DNA from: Garcia nutans
Lineage: Eukaryota > Streptophyta > Magnoliopsida > Malpighiales > Euphorbiaceae
Assembly: GCA_947685225.1 (NCBI GenBank)
Contig: CANTUV010000015.1
Location: forward strand, 8,060,001 to 8,124,000
DNA length: 64,000 nucleotides
Direction: 5' to 3'
Of the stretch, positions 10,662 to 22,209 are shown one piece after another. A program made the translations under genes and the position numbers. The notes beneath the pieces are model-generated. The model was not told the DNA's origin, ran no database searches, and saw only the letters and a list, made by a program, of their open reading frames with translations. Positions within the stretch are counted from its first letter, which is position 1, and each line of letters begins with the position of its first letter.

Positions 10662-11718
10662 ATGTCAAATTCTGGAGGTGAAAAATGTGAAATGACCATG
10701 AATGACATAGCCTTCATGTTAGAGGCAATGCAAAGGAAATTTGAAAGGTTTGATTTAGTCATAAACAACATGAGAGGTGATGTAGACAACATAATGCAAA
10801 GGCAGCAAAATAATACTAATCGAAGGGGACAAAATAGAGGGAGAGGAAACATGATGAATGATAATGAGGTAGGTAGAAAGGAAAGATGATGAAGAAAGTG
10901 AGGGATATTGCTCAAAGAAGACCTCAACAAAGGGACAGTAACATATCTTCCATAAAAATGAAGATACCATCATTCAAGGGGAGAAATGATGCTGAAGCTT
11001 ACCTTGAATGGGAAAGAAAAGTTGAGTTGGTGTTTGATTGTCATAATTATAGTGAAATGAATAAAGTTAAAATTGCAGCAGTTGAATTCACAGATTATGC
11101 ACTAATTTGGTGGGATCAATTGATGATTTCCAAGAGGAGAAATGAAAAAAGAACCATCACTACTTGGGCTGAAATGAAAACTGTGACGAGAAAGAGATTT
11201 GTACCATCTTACTACTATAGGGAGCTTCACCAAAAATTACAGCGGTTAACTCAAGGATCCATGTTAGTGGAGGATTACCATAAAGAGATGGAGATGATCA
11301 TGAGTAGAACTAATATAGAGGATGATCCAAAAATCACTATGGCTCGATTTTTGAGTGGGCTGAATAGAGAGATTGCTAACATAATTGAATTACATCATTA
11401 TGTGGAGCTTGAAGATATGGTACACATGACCATGAAAGTGGAGAAGCAAATGAAACTCAAGGAAGCAGCAAAGGAATTTTCTAATTTCAGCTCTAGTTTC
11501 ACTTCAAAATGGCCAAAGAAAGATGATAATCCTAAAGGGAAAGAGGCTGCCTGGAAAGGAAAGGAAAAAAAAGTTCCAGCTGACCCTAAAGGTAACTCTA
11601 AAACATCTAACTCTAATCAAAAGCATAGTACCATTAAATGCTTTAGGTGTTTAGGAGTAGGGCATATAGCATCTCAATGTCCAAATAAGAAAATCATGTT
11701 GATACGAGATAAATGGTG
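10662..11718 (+). pseudogene. Element B gag, frameshifted
   Basis: Starts at ATG 10662 (MSNSGGEKCEMTMND), with the same start in B2 and B3. The first part to 10889 is helical with an Arg/Gly-rich end (RRGQNRGRG). A frame change follows at about 10886, and the gag core continues to 11718: IKMKIPSFKGRND, WWDQLMISKRR, RFVPSYYYRELHQKL and DYHKEMEM. A Lys-rich linker then leads to a CCHC knuckle CFRCLGVGHIASQC (about 11640-11680). The frame ends at 11718, just before the acidic linker, because of a small indel. Confidence 0.88.
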
Positions 11719-12205
11719 AAATTGATAGTGCTAGTGAACATGAAAGTGATGATGATAATGATAGCATGCCACCATTAGAGGAAATTGAACATATCATTGA
11801 ATATCCTGCCCATGGTGAATCTTTGGTTATTAGAAGAGCTTTAAACATGCAAATTAAAGATGAAGAAAGTAATCAAAGGGAGAACATTTTCCATGCTCTT
11901 TGCATTGTGAATGGAAAAGTGTGCAGCATTATCATTGATGGGGGTAGTTGTGAAAATGTTGCTAGTACTGATTTTGTAGATAAATTAGGATTAGCATGCA
12001 AAAAAATCCTAGTCCCTACAAGCTGCAATGGTTGAATGATTGTGGAGAGGTGAGAGTAATAAAGCAGGTTCTGTTTTCTTTTACAATTGGAAGATACAAA
12101 GATGAAGTTTGTTGTGATGTTGTGCCTATGCATGCTAGCCATATCCTTCTTGGTCGTCCATGGCAGTTTGATAGAAAAGCTTTCCTTTGTGATGTTGTTG
12201 CATGA
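11719..12205 (+). pseudogene. Element B protease, truncated
   Basis: Acidic linker (SASEHESDDD in the right frame), then the retropepsin motif IIDGGSCENV at about 11931-11960. A frame change near 12000 follows, then KLQWLNDCGEV and HILLGRPWQFDRKA. The frame ends at about 12205, where the direction of element B sequence reverses. The junction with the inverted copy B2 lies at about 12175-12215. Confidence 0.8.
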
Positions 12206-12800
12206 TGGCATGTTGTGCCACATGTTCCTTTGCTAGCAACTCCTCCACTTGCCTTTGAAGTTACTTGGTTTCCTCTAGATTACTTCTATAAGCTGGTCGA
12301 TTAGGAATTATTGAACCCTGAATGAAGTCAATTTGATGCTCAGTCCCTCTTAAAGGTGGTAAATCTTTAGGTACATCTTCTAGAAAAACATCTCCAAATT
12401 CCTGTAAAAGAGAACTAATACAACTAGGCAAAGGGTTATCAAGGTCAGATGTAGAAATCAAAGTATCTTTGTACCTAAGTACAACCAGACTTCTTTTCTC
12501 ACAAAAAGCACTCCTTAACTCTTTTTCTTTTGCATAGAAACACTCTTTTATTTTCTTTCCCTTTCTCTTTTTCTCTCACAAATGGGCCATTTTTATCATT
12601 CTTTTTCTCACACTTGGCCTCTTGTACTCCATTTTTATTTGTTTTACTCTCACCACCAGAAATCTTTTCAAATGATCTCAAATCTTCACTTGAACTTCAT
12701 ACACTTGTTTTGGTGACAATGGAGCAAGAGTGAAATTTAAACCATTTAAGCTGAAAAAATAATGATTCTTAAAGCCATCATGCAAAGCTTTTCTATCAAA
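12206..12800 (-). pseudogene. B2 start of reverse transcriptase and linker, truncated
   Basis: From 12800 down: the end of the protease region and the PLSPKQVYE-like linker, a Lys-rich spacer (12499-12681, KKNDKNGPFVREK), then 12261-12461 with LLQEFGDVFLEDVPKDLPPLRG, HQIDFIQGSIIPNRPAYRSN and EETK. After a stop it reads as QVEELLAKEHV and is lost at about 12210. The catalytic RT motifs are absent. Confidence 0.78.
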
Positions 12801-14301
12801 CTACCATGGACGACCAAGAAGGATATGGCTAGCATGCATAGGCACAACATCACAACAAACTTCATCTTTGTATCTCCCAATTGCAAAAGAAAACAGAACC
12901 TGCTTTGTTATCCTCACCTCTCCACAATCATTTAACCATTGCAGCTTGTAGGGACTAGGATGTTTTATGCATGCTAACCCTAATTTATCCACAAAATCAG
13001 TACTAGCAACATTTGCACAACTACCCCCATCAATGATCATGCTGCACACTTTTCCATTCACAATGCAACGAGTATGGAAAATGTTCTCTCTTTGATTACT
13101 TTCTTCCTCTATAATTTGCATGTTTAAAGCTCTTCTAATAACCAAAGATTCACCATGGGCAGGATATTCAATGATATGTTCAATTTCCTCTAATGGTGAC
13201 ATGCTATCATTATCATCATCACTTTCATGTTCACTAGCACTATCAATTTTACCATTATCTCGTATCAACATGATTTTCTTATTTGGACATTGAGATGCTA
13301 TATGTTCTACTCCTAAACACCTAAAGCATTTAATGATACTATGCTTTTGATTAGAGTTAGATGTTTTAGAGTTACCTTTAGGGTCAGCTGGAACTTGTTT
13401 TTCCTTTCCTTTCCAGGTAGCCTTCTTCCCTTTAGGATTATCATCTTTCTTTGGCCATTTTGAAGTGAAACTAGAGCTGGAATTAGAAAATCCCTTTGCT
13501 GCTCCCTGGAGTTTCAGTTGCTTCTCCACTTTCATGGCCATGTGAACCATATCTTCAAGCTCTACATAATGGTGTAATTCAATTATGTTAGCAATCTCTC
13601 TATTCAGCCCACTCAAAAATCGAGCCATAGTGATTTCTGGATCCTCCTCTATATTAGTTCTACTCATGATCATCTCCATCTCTTTATGGTAATCCTCCAC
13701 TGACATAGATCCTTGAGTTAACCGCTGTAATTTTTGGTGAAGCTCCCTATAGTAGTAAGATGGTACAAATCTCTTTCTCATCACAGTTTTCATTTCAGCC
13801 CAAGTAGTGATGGTTCTTTCTCCATTTCTCCTCTTGGAAATCATCAATTAATCCCACCAAATTAGTGCATAATCTGTGAATTCAACTGCTAATTTTAACT
13901 TTCTTCATTTCACTATAATTATGACAATCAAACACTAACTCAACTTTTCTTTCCCATTCAAGGTAAGCTTCAGCATCATTTCTCCCCTTGAATGATGGTA
14001 TCTTCATTTTTATGGAAGATATGTTACTGTCCCTTTGTTGAGGTCTTCTTTGAGCAATTGATTCCTCACTTTCTTCATCATCTTTCCTTTCTACCTCATC
14101 ATCATTCATCATGCTTCCTCTCCCTCTATTCTGCCCCCTTCGATTAGCAACATTCTGTTGCCTTTGCATTATGCTGTTTAAATCACCTCTCATGTTGTTT
14201 ATGGCCAAATCAAAACTTTCAAATCTCCTTTGCATTGCCTCTAACATGAAGGCTATGTCATTTATGGTCATATCGCATTTTTCACTTCCAGAATTTGACA
14301 T
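12801..14301 (-). pseudogene. B2 gag and protease, broken
   Basis: Start at the ATG complementary to 14299-14301 (MSNSGSEKCDM). Gag N-part with RGQNRGRGSMMND runs to about 13882. After a frameshift the core continues from 13847: SKRRNGERTITTWAEM, RFVPSYYYRELHQKL, SVEDYHKEMEM. The CCHC knuckle is CFRCLGVEHIASQC (Gly changed to Glu next to His), followed by the protease with IIDGGSCANV and HILLGRPW. It is the best-preserved gag-protease of the B family here and resembles element B's own copy closely. Confidence 0.88.
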
Positions 14302-15237
14302 GGTGTAAGAAGAACCCACAAGAAAATGTTATTAAAGAAAATTTTCTCACCTCACTCCCTTACGTGTTTCACTCAAGATCATATTGTCTCTTCTCTTGTA
14401 TTTCACTCAAAACTTGGTCCTTTTTACCTTTCAATTCTTCTTTTATCAAGTTGAATTTCAGAACTGAATCCACTTAAATCAAGTAAAACAAGTTTTGTTT
14501 TAAAGACTCTACAAGGAACCTAATGAACAAAATGAATTCAGCAATTCTAGAAGCAATTTAATTTTAAACAACAAGAACTGAAAGTTAACACAAGAAGCAA
14601 AAAGTATTTGTGTTAATCAAACTAAAGTAAATATGATTGAGAATTAGCTACTTAATGCATAAAAGAAATAAGAGGTATATGAAAGAATGAAACTAAGAAT
14701 ACAAAGAAAAATAATTCTGGATACTAAAAAAAACATAATTCAAATCACTCCAATGAGTAATCTAAATATGCAACCCATATCTATTCCCAATGTAAGATAT
14801 GCTCTAAATATCAGATTTTAAATGCTAAATGGATGCATAATGAGGAGCTGATGTAATTTGATCAAATATAATAAGGTATCAAGCTGTTAATGGTATAAAT
14901 ATGCAAAAAATCTCAAAAATTTGTGTAGAAAAATATTGGACAGAAACAGGTATGATTTTTTTTATCTTGAGCAAGTTGAATCTGATTCTTTTTTTTTGTT
15001 TTTCTTTTGATCTTTTCCTTCTGTTTTTTTTTGAACTTTCAGTACACAAGTATAGAAATTGAAAGGATAAACAAAAATCCACAGATTTGAAGAACAAGAA
15101 CAAGGTGCAACTAGAACAGAAAATGAAGAGACAGAAACTGAATCTGGTTCTTTTTTTTTTCTTTTTTTTTCTTTTGGGTAATTAAAACATAAAAGATACC
15201 TAGAGATTTATCTTCAAGCCAAAGCTCTGATATCAAA
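14302..15237 (-). other. B2 leader and primer-binding site
   Basis: Untranslated leader. The conserved pre-gag motif is at 14346-14368 (minus ACACGTAAGGGAGTGAGG). The PBS at 15224-15235 is degenerate (plus GCTCTGATATCA, one change). The remainder is AT-rich with poly-T/A tracts (14980-15030, 15150-15175). Confidence 0.7.
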
Positions 15238-15857
15238 TGATGCGGAACCCATGGATCAAATATTACATCTAGAACCCCACATACACATCTAGCATAGAAT
15301 TGTAGAACTCAAAAAAAATCCTCCCTACCAAACCCACAACTAACCTGTAATTGAGAACTTGGGTGATTGGGATGAAGAAATGAATTGATTTAAACACTAC
15401 AAGTCAGACTTGATAAGTTAGAACCAATTCTTCATACAACAAGAATAAGAAGAAAACCTCTCAAACTTGAAAACACTTAGATTATAATGATAACAATCTG
15501 CCAATTCGTAGTCACCCCCTTGAGTTCTTTTTCCCCTCCCTATATAGTTGGAAAAGAAGAACTAATGGCTTGAAAGTCTAGGTTTACATGTATCTAGTCA
15601 CAATAGCATTAATTATTCATCCACAACAATAATATAATCTAAATTACTGCCCATAATTCTGGCAACATTGATGGGCAGATTCTACATGCATTTTGGTGTT
15701 AGTTCACATGTGTCTAGTCACACTAGCACTAAACCACATCAATATTATATTCCAAATTCGTGCTAATGCCCATCACTATACTTATGGGCAGGTTCTTCAA
15801 GCTTCTTGGCGAGTTTCTAACTTCCTCTTCATGATCCATCATATTTCAGTACAAGTT
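15238..15857 (-). repeat. B2 LTR, first piece
   Basis: Begins TGATGCGG on the plus strand next to the PBS. It is interrupted at 15857 by solo LTR A3, whose TSD is aagtt. Confidence 0.85.
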
Positions 15858-16734
15858 TGATGCAAGAAAGGACCCCTTGAAGCTAGCAAGTGGACCAATC
15901 ACTAGGAGCAAGGCAAAGAGATATCAAGCTAGCATGGCTTTGCATATTCAAGAAGAGATTTCCAAAGAGCTTCAAGAATTATCATTCAAGAAGATGGAGA
16001 TGGAGCTGCAAGGAAGGCCTAAATATATCATGGTTCTAGAAGCATGCAATGGAAGCCAAGAAGGAGCCTTTGAAGGCTATTTTTAAGCCTAGGCCGAAAC
16101 TACCAAGGAAGAGTCAAAGCTTGGTCAATTTTATTTCCATGCACATGCATGCACATTCATGGATGCAAGTTGGCCGAATTCCAAGGGAGTTTGTTGCACC
16201 CCTTGGCCGAATCTTCATAGTTAGTTAGAGGGGATATTTTTGTTATTTTGTGGTCCCCATCCTTTTATTTTAATTAGTTAAGTTGTTTTGACTTTGTCAA
16301 ATCCTATTCTTGTTGGGTTTTTGGAAGTGTTTTCCCATACAAGCCTAGGATCCTTCTAGAATGTTTTAGTCTTAATTTTCCATATGCAATTAGGAATTTT
16401 GTAACCCTTATTTAAGGGCACTATTAGGCCGAATTAGAGAGACCATTATTATTAAAAAAATTTGAATTCTTCTACAAGTTCTTCTTGTGAATTTTCGTGT
16501 GAGAGAGATTAGAGTGGATTCTTTAATTCTTTCTTTGCATCAAGAATTAGGTTTACTTATCAACAAGAGTTGTGGCATTTTCCTCCTTCTTACCAACTAA
16601 ATCCTTCAATCATAGTGAGTTCGCGTCTCTTTATAAGCGTTGGGTTCCTTATGAGGTGATTATCAAGTTTTAAGGAGTTCTCTACCATTGTTATACGTTG
16701 GGTTTGTTGCCATCGTTGCTAAGGGTCCGCGTCA
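15858..16734 (+). mobile_element. A3: solo LTR of the A family
   Basis: 877 bp, TGATGCAAG...CGCGTCA, with a perfect TSD aagtt (15853-15857 and 16735-16739). There are no internal sequences, so it is the product of LTR-LTR recombination. The plus frame 15877-16086 keeps the Pol tail (GPITRSKAKRYQ, ending GAFEGYF). This tail version is shared with A2 but not A1. Confidence 0.93.
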
Positions 16735-16739
16735 AAGTT

Positions 16740-16900
16740 GGTCTCCCTCTTCATTAATCCACCTTTGAATGAAGTGTTGGAACACATGTTGGAGTTTCTT
16801 TGATTGTGATCTTGTGATTGGTTCACTTGGCATAATGATATCATCAACATATTTGCTGCCTTGTGTAGATTCATCAAGCTTGCTTATAGTTTCCTCATCA
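16740..16900 (-). repeat. B2 LTR, second piece
   Basis: Completes the 781-bp B2 LTR and ends CCTCATCA at 16900, directly against RNase H coding sequence of element B. Confidence 0.85.
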
Positions 16901-17146
16901 CCAGTTGCATATTTTAGTGAGAAGCTTCATGGTGCACAATTAAATTATTCCACTTATGACAAGGAGCTGTATGCTTTGGTAAGAGCTTTACAAGTGTGGC
17001 AACATTACTTATTGCCTAAAGAGTTTGTTATTCATACAGATCATGAATCATTAAAGCATCTAAAGGGGCAAACCAAGCTGAATCGAAGACATAGAAAGTG
17101 GATAGAGTTCATTGAGCCATTTCCATATGTGATAAAGTATAAGCAT
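16901..17146 (+). pseudogene. Element B RNase H fragment
   Basis: Reads PVAYFSEKLHGAQLNYSTYDK, then ELYALVRALQVWQHYLL, HTDHESLKHLKGQ and FPYVIKYKH. It is the plus-strand continuation of element B after the lost RT. It is cut at 17146 by element C and resumes at 24280 with GKDNVLADALSRRY. Confidence 0.88.
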
Positions 17147-17901
17147 TGTTGTGGAACAACCAGCACACCGCAAGGATGAGCAAGAGTTAGGACGTGAGAA
17201 ACAAGTTGAGGAGATCATCAATCCAATTATTCTGCCACAAGGTCCTATAACTAGATCGCGAGCCAAAAAGATTCAGCAAGCACTAATTTTCCATTTGCAA
17301 GATTTGGTGAATTTGGCTAACTATGGTTTGCAAGGAATTACAAGCTTGGAGACAAGACCAAAGGAAGTCAATTACAACTTGCTACAAGTTGAAATTCATG
17401 AATGAGGCTTGTAATTAATATGTATTAAGGCCCACTAGTTATGCTTATTTAAAAAGTAAGGGCCCTGTTTGTTTTGTATTAAATTAGAATTTTGTTTACT
17501 TTATTATTTCTTAAAATTTGATTAGAAAACCAAATGCCACTTAATAACCCTAATTAGGGTTTAGCTATTTATATCTCATTTAGGGTTGTAAGACATCAGT
17601 TTTAGTTTTTGATAAATTATTAACCTAAAAGCCGAATTTGCTTTTATCTTTGTGTTCTTGAGTAGAATGCATGCTTAGAAACATTCAAGTAGTTTGATCA
17701 ACTTTCTTGTGGAGTGTTTCGATTCTGGGGTTTAGGAACTAGTTTGTTTTGAAATCTTAGGTCTGTGATCAATTCAAGGTAATATGAAATCTAACCTAAT
17801 CCTTGGAGGTTGTGCCGAATTCAACTAGGGGTTTTCAAGTTAATGCTGTGGGGGTTCGAAATCAAGGGGTTCTCAGGCTTATTCTTGGAGGTTCTGTATC
17901 A
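17147..17901 (+). repeat. Element C 5' LTR
   Basis: 755 bp. It carries the Pol-tail frame (17151-17405, GPITRSRAKKIQQ) in the 5' copy as well. Confidence 0.92.
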
Positions 17902-17903
17902 TT

Positions 17904-17915
17904 TGGTATCAGAGC
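17904..17915 (+). promoter_or_regulatory. Element C primer-binding site, initiator tRNA-Met
   Basis: TGGTATCAGAGC two bases from the LTR end, intact. Confidence 0.92.
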
Positions 17916-18861
17916 CTACGCTCTAAATCAGGTTTTATCCCTATCAAATTCATTTTCGTTTCTTCTCTTGTTATTTTATTTTTCGTTACTTTGATCTTGA
18001 ATTGTTGAATTCGTTCTCTTGTTTCCTTGTTCCTCTGAATTGTTTTCTTTGTGGGTTATTTTCGTTGTCGTTTCTTCTCTTGTTATTTTTGTTCTGTTTC
18101 TTTTTTCTTGATTCTTGAATTGTTTTCTTTGTTTCTTGATCGTCTAAGTTGTTTGTTCCTTGAATCATTTTCGTTTTCTTTCAAATTCAAAAATTCAAAA
18201 AAAAATTATAAAACCTAAAATTCAAAATTCAAGAAAAGGTGTTTTAAATTCGAATCTTGGTCTTGTTCATCATTTTGATTTGAATTCAAAATTCAACAAA
18301 GTGTGCTAAATTCGAATCTTGTTCTTAATTATTCATTCTGATTCAATTTTGAGTTTCAAAGATAGTACTCTATATTCGACCTTGTTCTTGTTACTTAATT
18401 GGGTAAAAGTTTTGTGTGGTGTGAACTAAGGTCGCCCCCATCAAGAGAGATAGTGAGAGGGAGCAAAAAAAAAGAGTATAAAACCACTTCAACAAATTTT
18501 TTTCATTCTCCTTGTTATTTAGGTGATAAGGGTCGAATCTGGATAGGTTAGAATCAATATAATTTCTGGTCACGAAATTTTCACCATTGAGGGGCTGTTT
18601 TGATTTGAATTGCATTAGTGATTCATTCGAAATTTCAGACTTGGGATACTACACACGGAAGGCTATTTGAGTTGTTTCATAAAGTGTGATTCACCTAAGA
18701 ACATAAAAGAAATTAGCTTGAGAGGTGTGAGCTAAGCCGTGAGTGAATACATTATATTGAGTGGAACACGAGTGACCAACCCCATCTATTGAGTGTAAAC
18801 ACGTGAGGGAGTGTTGTGAGGCCTTTTATTTGTTTTGTTCTAACCTTTTATTGCAAGAAAA
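17916..18861 (+). other. Element C leader
   Basis: Untranslated, T-rich, with repeated words such as TTGTTCTTG and AATTCAAAATTCAA. The conserved motif AAACACGTGAGGGAGTG is at 18797-18813 followed by TTGTGAGG, 42 bases before gag. It contains the palindrome CACGTG. Confidence 0.65.
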
Positions 18862-20010
18862 ATGTCTGGCCGAGATGACAGTGACAGGGGTGTTTAAATT
18901 GATCCAGCTCGATTGCGTGAGGCGCAGCAAGCTGAATTTACACGTTTATACCGTGTTATGGAGAACATAATAGAAACATTGGAGCGCATGGATTTGAGGT
19001 TGCAAAATATTGAAAGAGCCACAACGGAGCGCAATGAGAGGCAAAGAGGTGGCAAAAATCAAATGCAACAGCCTGAACATTTAGAAGATGAAAATGAGCT
19101 TGAGGATGATAATGCAAGTCTGGTTAGAGGAGCTCTACATAGAGGTGGAGGTAGAGGAGGCCATGGTATTGGTCGAGGTAGAGGAAGGATGAATAATAAT
19201 GCTTTCTATGGTAGAAATCATGGTGATGATGAAGTCGTTGATAGGAGCTTGGGAAGCATCAAGCTGAAAATTCCTAACTTTCGTGGTAAATCAGATCCAA
19301 AAGCTTATTTGCAATGGGAAAAGCAGGTTGATCTCATATTTGATTGCCATCGATGTACTGAGGAAAAGAAGGTCAAGCTTATTGTTACTCAATTTACAGA
19401 TTATGCTATAGCGTGGTGGGATCAGTTAGTGACTAGTAGAAGAAGGAATTTGGAGTATCCAATTGAGACTTGGGCTGATCTTAAATCGGTTATGAGGAAG
19501 AGGTTTGTGCCTAGACATTTCCATAGGGAAATTATACAAAGACTTCAGGTTCTTAAATAAGGTAGTAAAAGTGTTGATGACTACTACAAAGAAATGGAAA
19601 TGTTAATGACTAGAGCTAATATAGATGAAGACATGGAGACTACTATGGCACGTTTCTTGGTTGGTTTGAATTCGGACATTGCTGATCAAGTTGATTTGCA
19701 GCCTTATGTGGAGTTAGAAGAGATGGTGCATATTGCCGTCAAGGTGGAAAAACAACTCCAAGGAAGATGACCATCAAGGTATCACTTGAAACCTGTTTCT
19801 AATTCTATTTATCCTTGGAATAGGGAAGGAAGGAGTGATTACAAGGAAAGAAACAAGGCTGGTCAAGATAGTGGGAAAGCAAAGGCCGAAACAAGTTCTA
19901 AAGACAATCCAAAGTTGAAAAGCCTAAGCTGCGAAATCGAGATATTAAGTGTTGGAAGTGCCAAGGTGTGGGACATATCAACAAAGAATGTCCAAACAAG
20001 AGAGTTATAA
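18862..20010 (+). pseudogene. Element C gag, broken
   Basis: ATG at 18862 (MSGRDDSDRGV) with a stop at 18895. The open part begins at about 18898 and runs to 19558: a helical N-part, a Gly/Arg-rich box (RGGGRGGHGIGRGRGR), then LKIPNFRGKSDP, YLQWEKQVDLIFDCH, WWDQLVTSRRRN and RFVPRHFHREI. A stop (19558-19560) and later frames give DYYKEMEMLMTRAN and VEKQLQG, followed by a stop. The knuckle CWKCQGVGHINKEC spans about 19950-19992 in a shifted frame. Role in a live element: capsid and nucleocapsid. Confidence 0.86.
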
Positions 20011-20565
20011 CAGTAAGAAATGGTGAGATAGTGACTGATGAAGAAGAAGGGGACGATGAAGGTGACGATGAGAGTGAAGATGGAGAAAAGCAAGACTTGG
20101 AATGTTGTAGTGATGGGAGCATTGAAGAACCAATAAAGGGAGACTTGCTGGTTGCTAGGCATGCTCTTAACACGCAATTGAAGGAGGAAAACCATGAAGA
20201 ACAACGAGACAACTTGTTCCATACAAGGTGTCACGTTCAAGGCAAGGCTTGTATTGTGATTGTGGATGGTGGAAGCTGTACCAATGTGGTAAGTACACTC
20301 TTGGTTGATCGATTGGGGCTGCCTACAAAACCTCACCCATGACCTTACAAACTTCAGTGGCTGAATGAATGTGGAGAGGTTAAGGTAAATCGACAATCTA
20401 ACATTTTTTTCCATTGGTAAATATCATGATGAGGTGTTGTGTGATGTGGTGTCAATGCATGCTGGAGAGATTTTACTTGGACGTCCATGGCAGTATGATA
20501 GGCGAGCTATGCATGATGGATACCTCAATCGGTATTCATTCACTAAGGATGGATGAAAGACAATT
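19992..20565 (+). pseudogene. Element C protease, broken
   Basis: Acidic linker (DEEEGDDEGDDESEDGE), then retropepsin with IVDGGSCTNVV at about 20255-20290. A stop at 20340, KLQWLNECGEV in the same region, a frameshift in the flap part, and LLGRPWQYDRRAMHDGY-like sequence up to about 20525. A stop at 20555-20557 separates it from the RT frame. Confidence 0.82.
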
Positions 20566-22209
20566 TTGACCCCACTCTCTTCAAAAGAAGTGTATGAAGA
20601 TCAATGTAAAATGGAAAGAATGAGACTTAAATTTGAAAAGAAAGAAAGAGAGAGTAACGAAAAAATGAGTGAAAAAAATCAGATTGCAAATGAAAAGAAA
20701 GAGGGAAAAGAAAAATCAAAACAAAATCAGTTTGAGAAAAATAGAGAAGGAGAGAAGAATGTGAGTTTGTTAGCTAGTACAAGTGAGGTTAAACATGCTT
20801 TTTACACCAATCAGCCTATGTTTGTGCTTTTGTACAAAGAGGCTCATTTAGATACTACTGTTTTTAACCAATCTTTGCCTAGTGTGTTTGTTGATCTTTT
20901 GCAGGAATATGCGGATTTGTTTCCAGAAGAAATGTTTGATGAATTGCCACCAATCAGAGGCATAGAGCATCAAATTGATTTCATTCCGGGAGCTTCCATT
21001 CCCAATAGGCCAGCGTATCAAGCTAATCCTTTCGAGACAAAGGAGATACAAAAGCAAGTGGAGGAATTGCTAGCTAAGGGATACGTGAGGGAAAGTTTGA
21101 GTCCTTGTTCGGTTCCTGTTATTCTTGTGCCAAAGAAGGATGGGACGTGGAGGATGTGCGTGGATTGCAGAGCCATCAATAAAATCACTGTAAAGTATCG
21201 TCATCCTATTCCTAGACTAGATGATATGCTTGATGAGTTACATGGTTCTTGTTTGTTCATGAAAATTGATTTGAAATCTGGTTATTATCAAATTCGAATG
21301 AGTGTGGGTGATGAGTGGAAAACAGCATTTAAGACTAAATATGGGCTGTATGAGTGGTTGGTCATGCCGTTTGGTCTTACTAATGCACCTAGCACATTCA
21401 TGCGTTTGATGAATCATGTGTTGCGTGAGCACTTGGGTAAATTTGTTGTTGTTTACTTTGATGATATTCTTGTTTACTCTAAGTGTTTGGATGATCATGT
21501 CATACATGTGTGTCTTGTGTTAGACATTCTTAGGCGTGAGAAGTTGTATGCTAACCTTAAGAAGTGTAGTTTTTGCATGGATAAGGTTCATTTTCTTGGT
21601 TTTGTGGTGTCTAGTCAAGGTATTGAGGTTGATGAGGAAAAGGTAAAGGCTATTAGGGACTGGCCGAAACCTAAGAATGCTAGTGAGGTGAGGAGTTTTC
21701 ATGGACTTGCTGGTTTCTATAGGAGATTCATTAGAAATTTCATTACTATAGCTGCACCTCTGAATGAGTTAGTTAAGAAAAATGTTGGTTTTGTTTGGGG
21801 AGATGCACAAGAACATGCATTTAATGAACTTAAGGATAAATTGTGTAATGCACCCTTGCTTGCTTTGCCTAATTTTGATAAGACTTTTGAGATTGAATGT
21901 GATGCAAGTGGCATAGGAATTGGAGCTGTTTTGATACAGGATCAAAGGCCATTGATGTACTTTAGCGAAAAACTAAGTGGAGCGGCTTTGAAGTATCCGA
22001 CATATGATAAGGAGTTATATGCATTGTTTCGAGCTTTGCATACATGGCAGCATTATTTGTGGTCAAAAGAGTTTGTGATACATACTAATCATGAAAGTTT
22101 AAAGCATTTGAAAGGTTAAGATAAGCTGAATCGTAGACATGCCAAATGGGTGGAATTCATAGAAACATTTCCATATATGATTAAATACAAGTGAGGTAAA
22201 GAGAATGTA
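20566..22209 (+). pseudogene. Element C reverse transcriptase and RNase H
   Basis: Long open stretch 20566-22118. It starts with a Lys/Glu-rich linker after PLSSKEVYEDQ, then SVFVDLLQEYADLFPEEM and GIEHQIDFIPGASIPN. The RT core follows: LVPKKDGTWRMCVDCRAIN, HPIPRLDDMLDELHG, MPFGLTNAPSTFM, with the catalytic YFDD at 21453-21464. Next are the connection (VRSFHGLAGFYRRF) and RNase H with FEIECDASGIGIGA, YPTYDKELYA and TNHESLKHLKG (Asp to Asn in the usual SDHES/TDHES). A stop follows LKG at 22117-22119, and another follows YMIKYK at about 22192. All main RT catalytic residues are visible, making this the most complete RT of the window. Confidence 0.93.

Larger units (their letters stand above)
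12206..16900 (-). mobile_element. B2: inverted 5' half of a B-family element
   Basis: Minus-strand order is LTR (15238-15857 plus 16740-16900, 781 bp without solo LTR A3), PBS, leader, gag, protease and the first part of RT, where it stops at about 12210. It is a 5' half only. The outer LTR end (TGATGAGG on minus, CCTCATCA on plus) abuts RNase H of element B at 16901 with no TSD found, while the inner end is joined to the protease of element B. The two B halves thus form a tail-to-tail inverted repeat. Confidence 0.82.

Noticed and set aside
17904..17915. tRNA genes at the TGGTATCAGAGC sites
   Set aside because: Only the 12-base complement of the tRNA 3' end is present, next to LTR ends; no cloverleaf. 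They are primer-binding sites.
18391..18615. Host gene in the C leader
   Set aside because: Low-complexity minus frame inside the untranslated leader, not conserved in other elements.
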